DNA from: Emticicia fluvialis
GTDB taxonomy: Bacteria; Bacteroidota; Bacteroidia; Cytophagales; Spirosomataceae
Direction of reading: 5' to 3'
DNA: 64,000 nt
Assembly (NCBI RefSeq): GCF_024793945.1
Contig: NZ_JANUSD010000012.1
Span: 1-64,000 of the forward strand
Position numbers and translations under genes: made by a program. Under the pieces are notes generated by a model. The model was not told the origin of the DNA. It saw only the letters and a list, made by a program, of their open reading frames with translations, and did not search any database. This document shows, one piece after another, positions 17,697 to 26,842 of the stretch (positions are counted from its first letter, which is position 1; each line of letters starts with the position of its first letter).

Positions 17697-19409
17697 ATGC
17701 GTTTGAGTTTATTTTTTTTTCTGGCAGTAATGTGTTGCACTTCTTTGGCTCAAAGTACCTATGCACCATTGAACAACGACTATCAGCATCTTCTGGAACG
17801 ATACGAAATAAAAGGCAACCGATTATCCAATAAACTCTTCAGCAATATTAAACCGGGGTTTCGTAAAGACCTGGTTCAATTAACTTCCGGGCTTGAAAAA
17901 GACTCGCTGGCCGGGTTATCTAAAACAGACCTGTTTAATCTTGCTTATTTGCAAAACGACAGCTGGGAATGGCTGGCAGATAGCTACACCGACTCTATAC
18001 CGGCAGCAAAACTTGAACAGATTAACAGCAGAAAACCTGTTTTTAAGCAGCTATTTGTCAAAAAATCAGACTTTTATCAGTTCAATAACGATGATTTTGA
18101 CATACACCTCAACCCTATTGTCAACTTTTCTGTCGGTTCAGATAACCGTTCTGTCAACTCTCTTTACACCAATACGCGTGGCATTGAGATACGTGGCAAT
18201 TTCAGCAAAAGGCTGGGCTTTTATTCAATGCTGACAGAAAATCAGATAGTTTACCCGCAATATGTGAAAGATTACGCCAAACGTTACGACGGTTTCCCTT
18301 ATGAAGGTTTCACCAAAATTATAGATGACGACTCTACCCGTTTCGTTACAGATTTCTTTTCGGCCCGTGGTTATATTACCTTTAAAATACTGAAGAACAT
18401 TACCATGCAGTTTGGGCACGATAAAAACTTTATCGGCTCTGGCATACGCTCACTGATTCTGTCAGACTTCTCGGCGCCTTACCTGCATCTTAAAACCACC
18501 ACACAGGTAGGCCGGTTTCAGTATGTAACTATTTTTGCACAAACCGTTAATAAGCAGACCGCCATAGCCGCAGATGGCACCGAACGGCGGCCACCCAAAT
18601 TTTTTACGTTTCATCATTTAAGCCTAAACGTAACTAAAAACCTGAATTTCGGCATTTTTGAAACCATCTCATACGGGCAAAGAAAAGTTGGTTTTGATGT
18701 AAACTACATTAACCCCATTATTTTTTACCGATTTGTGGAAGGCCACCTGGGCAGCGTTGATAACTCTATTGTGGGTGCTGACTTTAAACTTAACCTGGCG
18801 CGCAGGTTTTCATTTTATGGCCAGTTGGTGCTTGATGAGTTTAATTTCAAACATTTTAAGAAAAAAGGCTGGTGGGCCACCAAATATGCTACCCAGCTGG
18901 GTATGCGTTATATAGACGCGCTCACTATAAAAAATCTTGACCTGCAACTTGAATACAATGTGGCAAGGCCGTATACATACAGCCATAACTCAAGCTACAG
19001 CAATTTTGTACATTATAATATGCCTATGGCTCACCCGTTAGGCGCCAATTTCAGAGAATTTTTAATTAACGTTCGCTACCAGCCTGCACCAAGGCTTACA
19101 TTTACTTATAACCTGATGAGAGCCGGGCACGGTGAAGACATAAACAATGTTAACTACGGAGGCGACATACTGCGGAATTACAACCTGCTGAGGCCGGGTG
19201 AGTATAATAATTATATAGGGCAGGGAAACAAGGCAAAAATAAGATTTACAGACATTAGCGTATCATATATGCTATTTCATAATTTCTTTATAGATGCGGG
19301 TTTCCAGCACAGGCAGGTTAGCTACTCAAAAACGCCAGAAAACCTCAAAAGCAATATTTTCTCAACTGGTATCAGGTGGAACATCGGCAAAAGACAGCTA
19401 TTATTTTAG
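17697..19409 (+). CDS. RemB/Wzi-like outer-membrane beta-barrel protein
   Basis: About 570 residues with a clear signal peptide (MRLSLFFFLAVMCCTSLAQS). After some 115 residues comes a long beta-rich region that repeatedly alternates aromatic and polar residues and ends in RWNIGKRQLLF, as an outer-membrane barrel does. It resembles Wzi-type capsule assembly proteins and gliding protein RemB (FSKRLGFYSMLTENQ, MQFGHDKNFIGSGIRSLILSDFS). A TTG at 17679 opens the same frame; the ATG at 17697 gives the better signal peptide. Capsule attachment or surface motility is a family-level guess. Confidence 0.65.
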   Translation: MRLSLFFFLAVMCCTSLAQSTYAPLNNDYQHLLERYEIKGNRLSNKLFSNIKPGFRKDLVQLTSGLEKDSLAGLSKTDLFNLAYLQNDSWEWLADSYTDSIPAAKLEQINSRKPVFKQLFVKKSDFYQFNNDDFDIHLNPIVNFSVGSDNRSVNSLYTNTRGIEIRGNFSKRLGFYSMLTENQIVYPQYVKDYAKRYDGFPYEGFTKIIDDDSTRFVTDFFSARGYITFKILKNITMQFGHDKNFIGSGIRSLILSDFSAPYLHLKTTTQVGRFQYVTIFAQTVNKQTAIAADGTERRPPKFFTFHHLSLNVTKNLNFGIFETISYGQRKVGFDVNYINPIIFYRFVEGHLGSVDNSIVGADFKLNLARRFSFYGQLVLDEFNFKHFKKKGWWATKYATQLGMRYIDALTIKNLDLQLEYNVARPYTYSHNSSYSNFVHYNMPMAHPLGANFREFLINVRYQPAPRLTFTYNLMRAGHGEDINNVNYGGDILRNYNLLRPGEYNNYIGQGNKAKIRFTDISVSYMLFHNFFIDAGFQHRQVSYSKTPENLKSNIFSTGIRWNIGKRQLLF

Positions 19410-19460
19410 AGTTTTCATCTACTTTTAATGCTCTTTTTTAAGAGTTTCAATCTTTCTTTA

Positions 19461-19481
19461 TAATTTTGCAACATAATTGCA
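19461..19481 (+). promoter_or_regulatory. Zur/Fur-like palindrome over the -7 box of the TonB receptor gene
   Basis: TGCAACATAATTGCA at 19467-19481 is a TGCAA-N5-TTGCA palindrome. It overlaps TAATTTTG (19461-19468), which matches the -7 consensus TAnnTTTG. Two further copies stand before the small lipoprotein gene at 22017, which suggests a shared repressor. Confidence 0.6.
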
Positions 19482-19518
19482 TTTGTTAAAGTACGGTTTC
19501 AGATCCGTACACTATTCT

Positions 19519-21915
19519 ATGAAGAAAGTCGCACTCATTCTTTTCTGCCTCATATCTCATTTTTCGTTTTCACAAACAAAAGAAGAAACCCCTGCAGCCA
19601 ACGCCCATTGCGATTGCTTTATACAGGGCGTAGTGCGCGACAATGCCACTAAACAACCCATTGTGGGTGCAGTGGTACTTATAAAAGAACTCAACAAAGG
19701 TACGACAACAGATGTAGACGGCCGCTACCGCATTACCAACTTATGCCAGGGCACTTATAAGGTTATAGGGCGTATTGTGGGGTATCAGGAAAAAACCTAT
19801 ACCATTAAACTTGAACACGGAGCCGAACAGGATATAAAGCTTTCGGAAGACGAACTTCACCTGGCCAATGTAGATATTAAAGCCGAAAAAATTGATAATC
19901 TGACACAAACCAGAAATGTGCTGGATAACGAAGCCCTGGACCAGACCCGGGGGCAGTCGCTGGGTGAAGCCTTGAAACAGATAACGGGCGTAACTACCCT
20001 GCAAACCGGTAGCTCAATTGCCAAGCCTGTTATACACGGCATGCACTCTAACCGGGTGCTGATAATGAACAACGGCGTAAGACAGGAAGGCCAGCAGTGG
20101 GGCAGCGAACACGCCCCTGAAATTGACCCCTTTGTGGCTAAAAAAATAACGGTGCTGAAAGGCGCTGCAGGCGTAAGATACGGCTCTGATGCCATTGCTG
20201 GTGTAATTTTGGTAGAACCTGATGCACTTCCTGATTCTACGAAGATAGGTGGTGAAGTAAACACAGTCTATTTTACAAACGGGCATCAGGTGGTAACGTC
20301 AGGTATTCTGGAAGGAGGATTGCGCCCTAAAAAAGCAGATGTACCGCAATCAATCGGCGTAAGAGTTCAGGGAACATATAAAAGAGGGGGCGACATTTCA
20401 ACACCCGATTACCGGCTGGCCAACACGGGGGTATCTGAAGTAAACTTTTCAGTTAATGCCAATTACAGACGAAGAAACTCGGTGTCTGAGGTTTTCTTCA
20501 GCCAGTTTAATACCAAAATAGGTGTGTTTTCCGGTTCGCATATCGGTAATGTAACAGACCTGGTGCAGGCCATAGAACGAGGCAGACCATTAAGTATTTA
20601 TACCCCCGAAACCTTTACTTATGCCATTGGCAGGCCGTATCAGGATGTGCAGCATAACCTGCTTAAATTAAAAACCGTTGCACAAACCAGAGGTGGAAAA
20701 ATTTCATTAACACTGGGCCGACAGTTCAATTACCGCAAAGAGGTTGACGTATTAAGAGGCGACAAAAACCTTGTGCAGCTGTTTCAGCTAACCAGTTATA
20801 CAGGCGAATTGCTTTTTGAGCATAAGCCCATAGCCCGTTTGTTTACCGGCTCTGTGGGTCTGAATGGTAATTTTCAGCAGAATATTACCAGTGGCACACT
20901 TCAGAAACCCAGCTCATCGACGGTGTTGATACCCAATTTTCAGAATTATACAGGTGGCATATTTCTGATAGAACGCCTGGTGCGCAACCGTTGGGAAATG
21001 GAAGGCGGAATGCGGTATGATTTCAGGAATCTGGATGTTTACAGAATACCCAGAGGCCAGCAGGCTGTGGTTAATAATAACCAGCAGAACCAGAATTTTA
21101 CCGGCACTTTTGGGGTAAACTACAGACCGCACGCTCAGTGGAATCTGATACTGAACCTGACGTCTGCCTGGCGAGCGCCAACGGTTAATGAACTTTACAG
21201 CGACGGTGTACACCACGGCGCTGCCAGCTATGAAAAAGGTGATGAAACCCTACAGCCCGAAATAGCTACCAATCTGTCGTTTACAACCAATTACATTACC
21301 AAACTGGTACAGCTGGAACTACACCTGTACAATAACTATATAAGAGACTTTATTTTTTTATCGCCAACCGGCAGGCCAACCTTAACCATCAGGGGCGCTT
21401 TTCCGGAGTTCAGATATGCCCAGACTGACGCCCGTTTCAGGGGCTTCGACCTGAGCGGCAATTTCTTGTTGTATAAGGGTGTTTCACTTAATTCAAAGCT
21501 GTCTTACCTGCAGGCGCAGGACATCAGCCACAACCAGCCGCTGATTATGATTCCACCCAACAGGTGGGAAAACACCCTGCATTATGACTGGAAGAAAACC
21601 GGCTTGTCGCTCACTAATCTTTATGTGGCTAAACAAACGCGGGTACCTGCCAAAGTTATTTTTAGCGATATACCGTCAGCCGAAATTGTATTTAACCAAT
21701 ACGGCGGCGACTTTGCGCCTCCTCCTCCGGCATACTCGCTCTGGTCAGCTACTGTCAGTCAGCAAATCAATTTGGGGCGCAATAATAATTTAGGGGTATC
21801 GGCCAGCGTTAGCAACCTGTTCAACACCCAATACCGCGACTACCTGAACCGTTTCAGATATTTTGCTGATGAAATTGGCAGAAACGTAACCCTTAGGGCT
21901 AAATACACATTCTAA
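19519..21915 (+). CDS. TonB-dependent outer-membrane receptor, possibly for a metal
   Basis: A receptor of 798 residues: signal peptide (MKKVALILFCLISHFSFSQ), a carboxypeptidase-regulatory-like domain (about 30-115; GVVRDNATKQPIVGAVV), a plug (HGMHSNRVLIMNNGVRQEG, IDPFVAKKITVLKGAAGVRYGSDAIAGVI) and a 22-stranded barrel ending FADEIGRNVTLRAKYTF. It lacks the SusC pattern and has no SusD partner. The open frame begins 14 codons earlier at a TTG inside the operator; the ATG at 19519 is the start. The palindromes shared with the downstream lipoprotein gene suggest zinc or other metal uptake; this is inference. Confidence 0.88.
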   Translation: MKKVALILFCLISHFSFSQTKEETPAANAHCDCFIQGVVRDNATKQPIVGAVVLIKELNKGTTTDVDGRYRITNLCQGTYKVIGRIVGYQEKTYTIKLEHGAEQDIKLSEDELHLANVDIKAEKIDNLTQTRNVLDNEALDQTRGQSLGEALKQITGVTTLQTGSSIAKPVIHGMHSNRVLIMNNGVRQEGQQWGSEHAPEIDPFVAKKITVLKGAAGVRYGSDAIAGVILVEPDALPDSTKIGGEVNTVYFTNGHQVVTSGILEGGLRPKKADVPQSIGVRVQGTYKRGGDISTPDYRLANTGVSEVNFSVNANYRRRNSVSEVFFSQFNTKIGVFSGSHIGNVTDLVQAIERGRPLSIYTPETFTYAIGRPYQDVQHNLLKLKTVAQTRGGKISLTLGRQFNYRKEVDVLRGDKNLVQLFQLTSYTGELLFEHKPIARLFTGSVGLNGNFQQNITSGTLQKPSSSTVLIPNFQNYTGGIFLIERLVRNRWEMEGGMRYDFRNLDVYRIPRGQQAVVNNNQQNQNFTGTFGVNYRPHAQWNLILNLTSAWRAPTVNELYSDGVHHGAASYEKGDETLQPEIATNLSFTTNYITKLVQLELHLYNNYIRDFIFLSPTGRPTLTIRGAFPEFRYAQTDARFRGFDLSGNFLLYKGVSLNSKLSYLQAQDISHNQPLIMIPPNRWENTLHYDWKKTGLSLTNLYVAKQTRVPAKVIFSDIPSAEIVFNQYGGDFAPPPPAYSLWSATVSQQINLGRNNNLGVSASVSNLFNTQYRDYLNRFRYFADEIGRNVTLRAKYTF

Positions 21916-21932
21916 AACGAGACATTAATTTT

Positions 21933-21986
21933 TGCAATATTGTTGCATTATAAGTTTCTCAAAATTATATTTGCACCATTGTTGCA
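21933..21986 (+). promoter_or_regulatory. Promoter with paired Zur/Fur-like palindromes
   Basis: TGCAATATTGTTGCA (21933-21947) and TGCACCATTGTTGCA (21972-21986) are two TGCAA-N5-TTGCA palindromes, the second with one mismatch. Between and inside them lie TTG (21943-21945) and TATATTTG (21966-21973), spaced 20 bp, a good Bacteroidota promoter. Each operator would cover one promoter box, so repression by a Fur-family protein is likely. Confidence 0.65.
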
Positions 21987-22016
21987 TTTGTACGTAAAAC
22001 ACTAAATCTCAATATC

Positions 22017-22577
22017 ATGCAAAGAAGTCGCGTAATTCTCTTCAAAAGTATGGCGTTAGCTGCCTTGCTTTCGGTGGCAGCCTGTAAAAAAGAATCGGTA
22101 GATGTAGAAGATGAGAATGAAATTATCACAACGGTTAAATTAAACTTCACGTCGGGTGGTACTACTAAAACTTTTGTTTTTAATGACCCGGACGGTGATG
22201 GAGGAAATGCCCCCTTAAAATTTGACAATATTGCTCTTGCAGCCAATACTACGTACACGTTAACAGTAGAGTTGATGGACGAATCGAAGAATCCTGCTGA
22301 TAATATTACAGAAGAAGTACAAAAAGAAAGTCAGGAACACCTTTTTGTGTTTACGCCTTCGCCGTCAGGTTTATTAACTTATACTTATGGAGATAAAGAC
22401 GTGCGTAATTTCCCGATTGGCCTGACAGGCACTGTAAAAACTGGTTCAGCCGGTACAGGTAAACTAAAAGTACAATTGAGACATCAACCACCAGTAAACG
22501 GAAAAGATGTAAAAGATGGCACCATTACCCCTGGTAGTGACGACGTAAACCTTGATTTTAACATTGCCATTCAATAA
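22017..22577 (+). CDS. Small lipoprotein of the type 1 periplasmic-binding-fold group
   Basis: A 186-residue lipoprotein with lipobox LSVAAC. The body is beta-rich with DPDGDGGNAPL, TTYTLTVELMDESKNPADNITEEV and a C-terminal RHQPPVNGKDVKDG segment. This pattern resembles Bacteroidota proteins annotated as type 1 periplasmic binding fold proteins, often found after TonB-dependent receptors. It follows such a receptor by about 100 bp and has the same palindromic operators, so both probably serve uptake of one nutrient. Confidence 0.65.
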   Translation: MQRSRVILFKSMALAALLSVAACKKESVDVEDENEIITTVKLNFTSGGTTKTFVFNDPDGDGGNAPLKFDNIALAANTTYTLTVELMDESKNPADNITEEVQKESQEHLFVFTPSPSGLLTYTYGDKDVRNFPIGLTGTVKTGSAGTGKLKVQLRHQPPVNGKDVKDGTITPGSDDVNLDFNIAIQ

Positions 22578-22622
22578 TTCTGACTTACACTCATCATTTA
22601 GTTTATAAATAGTTTAGGCTCA

Positions 22623-22651
22623 AAATCCGCATGTTTCTGACCTGCGGATTT
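22623..22651. terminator. Bidirectional terminator
   Basis: Arms AAATCCGCA (22623-22631) and TGCGGATTT (22643-22651) with flanking A and T runs, between the convergent lipoprotein and LacI genes. Confidence 0.8.
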
Positions 22652-23659
22652 TTATTTGGATGATTGCCGCAGATTTAGTTCGGTGGCAATCCTGATGGTT
22701 CTTATTTCAGAGGCATTTTGCTTTTTCTCAATCGTATTCAGTAAGATTTCAGCCGCGGTTTTACCAATGGCAAAGGCAGGTTGCACAACAGTACTTAGAG
22801 GCGGGTCAAGCAGGTGGGCTACTCCCAGATTAGTAAAGCCAATAAAGGCTACCTCGTCTGGTATCTGTATGCCTTTGGCTTTTACAGCAGCAAAGCTATC
22901 CAGCGCCAGGCGGTCGCTGGCGGTAAAAATGGCATCAGGTTTTTGGGTGTCCAGCAGTTCAAAAATCACCTGCCGGGCTTCTTCGGGTGCAAATCCGCAA
23001 TACCTTACCAGGTTCTCATCAAAGGCAATACCGTATTTTGCCAGCGCAGCTTTGTAGCCTTCCAGCCGCTCATGGGTTGTATATAACAATGACGGGCTGG
23101 TAATATGGGCAATGCGTTTTCGTCCGTTCAGAATCAGATGTTCGGTAGCCTGAAAGGCTCCCTGAAAATTATCTGCTATTACTTTGTTGGTTTCAATGTC
23201 GTTGGTAATGCGGTCAAAAACCACCAGAGGTACGCCCCTCTTTTGTATTTCAAGCAAATGACCGGTATCGGTGGTTTGCCCGGACAGCGATATCAGCACA
23301 CCGTCTACCTTTCGCCCAACCAGATGCTGAATATTGCTACACTCTCGCTCATACGACTCATGGCTTTGAAATATCACCACATGGTAGCCCCGCTCATAGG
23401 CCTCTGCCTCTATCCCATTGATTGCCTGAGAAAAGAAGTGGTTGGCGATTTCAGGCACTATTACCCCTATTGCCCGGCTCTTGTTTTCTTTTAAACTAAG
23501 GGCAATCGGGTTGGGGTGATAATTCACCTTTTCGGCATACTCTAATACCAGCTTTTTGGTATCAGGGTTAATTTCATAGCTTCCCCTTAGCGCTCTTGAC
23601 ACCGTAGAAGTAGACAAATTAAGTGCCCTGGCAATATCTTTAATGGTGATGGCTTCCAA
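22652..23659 (-). CDS. LacI family transcriptional regulator
   Basis: A 335-residue repressor. The N-terminal helix-turn-helix is at residues 3-24 (TIKDIARALNLSTSTVSRALRG), with a hinge helix and a periplasmic-binding-like sugar domain (RAIGVIVPEIANHFFSQAINGIE, VDGVLISLSGQ, DEVAFIGFTNLG). It is divergent from the kduD-kduI-GH88 operon. A 30-bp AACGTT-rich element lies in the shared promoter region and again before kdgF, so this protein is the natural candidate to sense a uronate intermediate and control both loci. Confidence 0.9.
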   Translation of the reverse strand: MEAITIKDIARALNLSTSTVSRALRGSYEINPDTKKLVLEYAEKVNYHPNPIALSLKENKSRAIGVIVPEIANHFFSQAINGIEAEAYERGYHVVIFQSHESYERECSNIQHLVGRKVDGVLISLSGQTTDTGHLLEIQKRGVPLVVFDRITNDIETNKVIADNFQGAFQATEHLILNGRKRIAHITSPSLLYTTHERLEGYKAALAKYGIAFDENLVRYCGFAPEEARQVIFELLDTQKPDAIFTASDRLALDSFAAVKAKGIQIPDEVAFIGFTNLGVAHLLDPPLSTVVQPAFAIGKTAAEILLNTIEKKQNASEIRTIRIATELNLRQSSK

Positions 23660-23780
23660 TGGATTACGAAAAAATACAAATTATTAAAGTACAACACTGC
23701 TTACGCGCCTGCCAATGGGCGTAGAATCGACAATCAAAGATATTAAAATTATCAAAACCTAGCGCGGAAAATGCCTTTTT

Positions 23781-23810
23781 GGTAACGTTCCCGACAACGT
23801 TTGCATAAAT
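23781..23810. promoter_or_regulatory. Candidate LacI-type operator, copy 1
   Basis: The 30-bp element holds two AACGTT palindromes (centres about 14 bp apart) followed by TGCATAAA. It is 27/30 identical to 54033-54062 upstream of kdgF. LacI-family operators commonly centre on CG within AACGTT-like palindromes. It lies between lacI-type and kduD genes. Confidence 0.65.
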
Positions 23811-23928
23811 AAAGTCATAAACATATTTGTATCGGCCTGTATTCCGTTTGCATCTTAGCATATAATTTGGTTCGGCACAACAGCTTGCATAAGTAGTATT
23901 ATCTTTGAAAAATTCAATCGACATCCAA

Positions 23929-24684
23929 ATGTTTAATATTTCAGGCAAAGTTGCACTTGTTACAGGTTGCAACAAAGGTATAGGTAAAGCCATTGCCATT
24001 GGCCTGGCAGAAGCCGGGGCAGATATCATTGGCGTATCAACCAGTATAGCCTTACAAGGCAGCGAAGTTGAAGTGGCCGTTAAGGCATTAGGCAAAAACT
24101 TTAAAGCCTATCAGGCCGATTTCAGTAACCGTGACAGCCTCTATCGGTTTATTGAACAGGTAAAGGCCGATTTTCCGATAATTGATATTCTCGTAAATAA
24201 CGCAGGCACGATACTTCGTAAACCAGCCGCCGAACACCCGGACGAATACTGGGACACAGTGATGACCATCAATCTGGACTCCCAATTCATTTTGGCACGT
24301 GAGATTGGCGCACGTATGGTTGCACAACAATCGGGTAAGATTATTTTTACTGCCTCATTGCTTACGTTTCAGGGGGGTATTAATGTACCCGGTTATGCTG
24401 CCAGCAAAGGTGCTATTGGCAGCCTTGTAAAAGCGCTTGCAAACGAATGGGCCAGCAAAGGTGTAAACGTAAATGCCATAGCCCCGGGCTATATTGCCAC
24501 AGATAACACAGAGGCACTCAGAAACGACCCTGAGAGAAGCACGTCTATTCTGGCACGTATTCCGGCTGGCAGATGGGGCGAAACACAAGACTTTAAAGGC
24601 CCGGCTGTATTTCTGGCTTCTAAGGCCTCAGATTATGTTCACGGCACCATACTAACAGTTGATGGAGGTTGGATGGGCAGATGA
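23929..24684 (+). CDS. kduD: 2-dehydro-3-deoxy-D-gluconate 5-dehydrogenase
   Basis: A 251-residue short-chain dehydrogenase. The nucleotide motif TGCNKGIG (12-19), NNAG (90-93), and catalytic Ser143, Tyr156 and Lys160 (YAASK) are all visible. Neighbouring kduI and the overall sequence point to KduD, which reduces 2,5-diketo-3-deoxygluconate to 2-keto-3-deoxygluconate. The frame opens at a TTG (23905), but the ATG at 23929 gives MFNISGKVALVTG, standard for the family. TATCTTTG at 23900-23907 is a possible -7 box. First gene of a three-gene operon. Confidence 0.88.
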   Translation: MFNISGKVALVTGCNKGIGKAIAIGLAEAGADIIGVSTSIALQGSEVEVAVKALGKNFKAYQADFSNRDSLYRFIEQVKADFPIIDILVNNAGTILRKPAAEHPDEYWDTVMTINLDSQFILAREIGARMVAQQSGKIIFTASLLTFQGGINVPGYAASKGAIGSLVKALANEWASKGVNVNAIAPGYIATDNTEALRNDPERSTSILARIPAGRWGETQDFKGPAVFLASKASDYVHGTILTVDGGWMGR

Positions 24685-24730
24685 GACGCATTCATAAATC
24701 AGACAATTCTTAAACTATAACAATAGCAAC

Positions 24731-25561
24731 ATGCAATCAAGATATGAAAGTAGCCCTGCCGAAACAGCAGGAATGAATACCAGCCAGTTAAGAGACAATT
24801 TTCTGGTAGAAACCCTGTTTTCACCCAATCAGATACATCTGGTTTACTCTCATTACGACCGCATGATACTTGGTGGCGTAATGCCCGTAGGAGAACCGGT
24901 GTCTCTTGGTAATTATGAAGACCTGAAGGCTGAATATTTTCTTGAAAGAAGAGAGATAGGGATTATCAATGTAGGTGGTGAAGGGAAAATTACTGTAGAC
25001 GGCGAAAAGTTTACTGTCAATAAACTTGACTGCCTATATGCAGGCAAAGGCGTACAAAATGTAATTTTTGAAAGTATAGACCATGCAAACCCTGCCAAGT
25101 ACTTCGTTCTTTCGGCACCTGCACATGCGGCCTACCCTACCCGCCTGATGACCAAAGAAGAGGCATCACCGGCAAGTATGGGTTCTGTTGAAACAGCCAA
25201 TCAACGTATTATTTATAAGTATATTCATCTCGATGGAATCAGAAGTTGCCAGTTGGTGATGGGTCTAACGGTTTTGCAAACGGGCAGTGTATGGAACACC
25301 ATGCCATCGCACACTCATGACCGCCGGATGGAAGTGTACTGCTATTTTGATGTACCTCAAAGCCACGCAGTGTTGCATCTGATGGGTCAGCCACAGCAAA
25401 CCCGTCATTTATGGGTAGGCAACCACCAGGCCATTATCTCACCGCCGTGGTCGGTTCATTCAGGTTGTGGTACTTCAAACTACTCGTTCATCTGGGGAAT
25501 GGCCGGAGAAAACCAATCTTTTACAGATATGGACTTTATCACTATTCCTGAGTTACGGTAA
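24731..25561 (+). CDS. kduI: 5-dehydro-4-deoxy-D-glucuronate isomerase
   Basis: A 276-residue cupin-type isomerase that converts 5-keto-4-deoxyuronate to 2,5-diketo-3-deoxygluconate. The metal ligands are conserved: His194, His196 and Glu201 in MPSHTHDRRMEVY, and His243 in SPPWSVHSG. These match the zinc site of E. coli KduI with an offset of two. It follows kduD by 46 bp and precedes a GH88 gene. Confidence 0.95.
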   Translation: MQSRYESSPAETAGMNTSQLRDNFLVETLFSPNQIHLVYSHYDRMILGGVMPVGEPVSLGNYEDLKAEYFLERREIGIINVGGEGKITVDGEKFTVNKLDCLYAGKGVQNVIFESIDHANPAKYFVLSAPAHAAYPTRLMTKEEASPASMGSVETANQRIIYKYIHLDGIRSCQLVMGLTVLQTGSVWNTMPSHTHDRRMEVYCYFDVPQSHAVLHLMGQPQQTRHLWVGNHQAIISPPWSVHSGCGTSNYSFIWGMAGENQSFTDMDFITIPELR

Positions 25562-25613
25562 TCTTACCCGGTTTACGCATACATTAATTATTAAATTCAA
25601 CCTGATATAAACT

Positions 25614-26786
25614 ATGAAACTCACCACAAAACTTACGGCGGTATTGTTTGGCTTATCGACATTTGTTTTCGGACAAAAGAAGATAGATGTGGCCAAAGAA
25701 TTTGCCTTTGCCGCACAGCAATATGAAGGCATGCTGAAAAGCCACCCTGATATTACCAAAACGCCGCAATCAACCAACCCTGATGGGTCGGCCAGAGATA
25801 TGCCTACCAGCTGGTGGTGCAGCGGCTTTTTCGGTGGCTCGCTATGGTACATTTTTGAGCAAACCAAGGATCCAAAATGGAAAGATGCAGCGCATAAATG
25901 GACAATGGCCGTTGAGAAAGAGAAATTTAATACCGGCACACATGACCTGGGCTTTATGCTGTACTGCCCGTTCGGAAACGGATACAGACTAACCGGAAAT
26001 GAGCAATATAAAGAAATTATGCTAACCGGCGCCAAGTCTTTAGCTACCCGCTTCGACCCGAAAGTTGGCGTTATCAAATCGTGGAATAACTGGAAAGGTT
26101 ATAAGTATCCGGTAATTGTAGATAACATGATGAACCTGGAGTTTTTGTTCTGGGCAGCAAGAGAATCGGGCAACAAGGATTTTTATAATTTGAGTGTTAC
26201 CCATGCCGATAACACGCTTAAAAACCATTTCAGACCTGATGGAAGCAGCTACCATGTAATAGCTTATGGCGAAAACGGCGAAGTGCTGAAAAAAGGTACC
26301 CATCAGGGTTATGCTGATGAGTCGGCTTGGGCACGTGGACAAGCCTGGGCCCTTTATGGTTACACAGATATGTACCGCGAAACCAAAGACAAAAAGTATC
26401 TGGCCCAGGCAGAGAAGATTGCCGATTACTATCTGAATCACCCGAACCTTCCGGCAGATAAAATTCCTTATTGGGATTTTAATGCACCCAATATCCCGAA
26501 CGAGGAACGGGATGCATCAGCTGGCGCCATTACGGCATCTGCTTTATTAGAGCTAAGCACTTATGTAAGCAAAGCCAAAAGTAAGGTGTACTTCAACGCA
26601 GCCGAAACCATGCTGGCCAGCCTGTCAAGCCCTGCTTATAAAGCGAACTTAGGCGAAAACAACCATTTTATTTTAAAGCACTCAGTAGGCGCCAAGCCTC
26701 TGAAATCAGAAATTGATGTGCCACTAGTGTATGCTGACTACTATTTCTTAGAAGGATTGTTAAGATATAAAAAGTTGAAAAAGTAA
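25614..26786 (+). CDS. GH88 unsaturated glucuronyl hydrolase
   Basis: A 390-residue secreted enzyme with signal peptide (ends VFGQ) and an (alpha/alpha)6 barrel. It releases 4,5-unsaturated uronic acid from lyase products. Likely catalytic Asp residues are Asp111 (NTGTHDLGFMLYCPFG) and Asp170 (VIVDNMMNLEFLFWA), at positions matching Bacillus UGL. The product can open to 5-keto-4-deoxyuronate, the substrate of KduI just upstream, which explains the operon. It ends at the terminator at 26818. Confidence 0.9.
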   Translation: MKLTTKLTAVLFGLSTFVFGQKKIDVAKEFAFAAQQYEGMLKSHPDITKTPQSTNPDGSARDMPTSWWCSGFFGGSLWYIFEQTKDPKWKDAAHKWTMAVEKEKFNTGTHDLGFMLYCPFGNGYRLTGNEQYKEIMLTGAKSLATRFDPKVGVIKSWNNWKGYKYPVIVDNMMNLEFLFWAARESGNKDFYNLSVTHADNTLKNHFRPDGSSYHVIAYGENGEVLKKGTHQGYADESAWARGQAWALYGYTDMYRETKDKKYLAQAEKIADYYLNHPNLPADKIPYWDFNAPNIPNEERDASAGAITASALLELSTYVSKAKSKVYFNAAETMLASLSSPAYKANLGENNHFILKHSVGAKPLKSEIDVPLVYADYYFLEGLLRYKKLKK

Positions 26787-26817
26787 TGGCTGTGCGCCTC
26801 TGTTATCGCCAACAAAG

Positions 26818-26842
26818 AAGCCCCTAAAACAAGGGGCTTTTT
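26818..26842 (+). terminator. Terminator of the kduD-kduI-GH88 operon
   Basis: Arms AAGCCCCT and AGGGGCTT around a six-base A-rich loop, then a run of T. About 30 bp after the GH88 stop codon. Confidence 0.85.
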
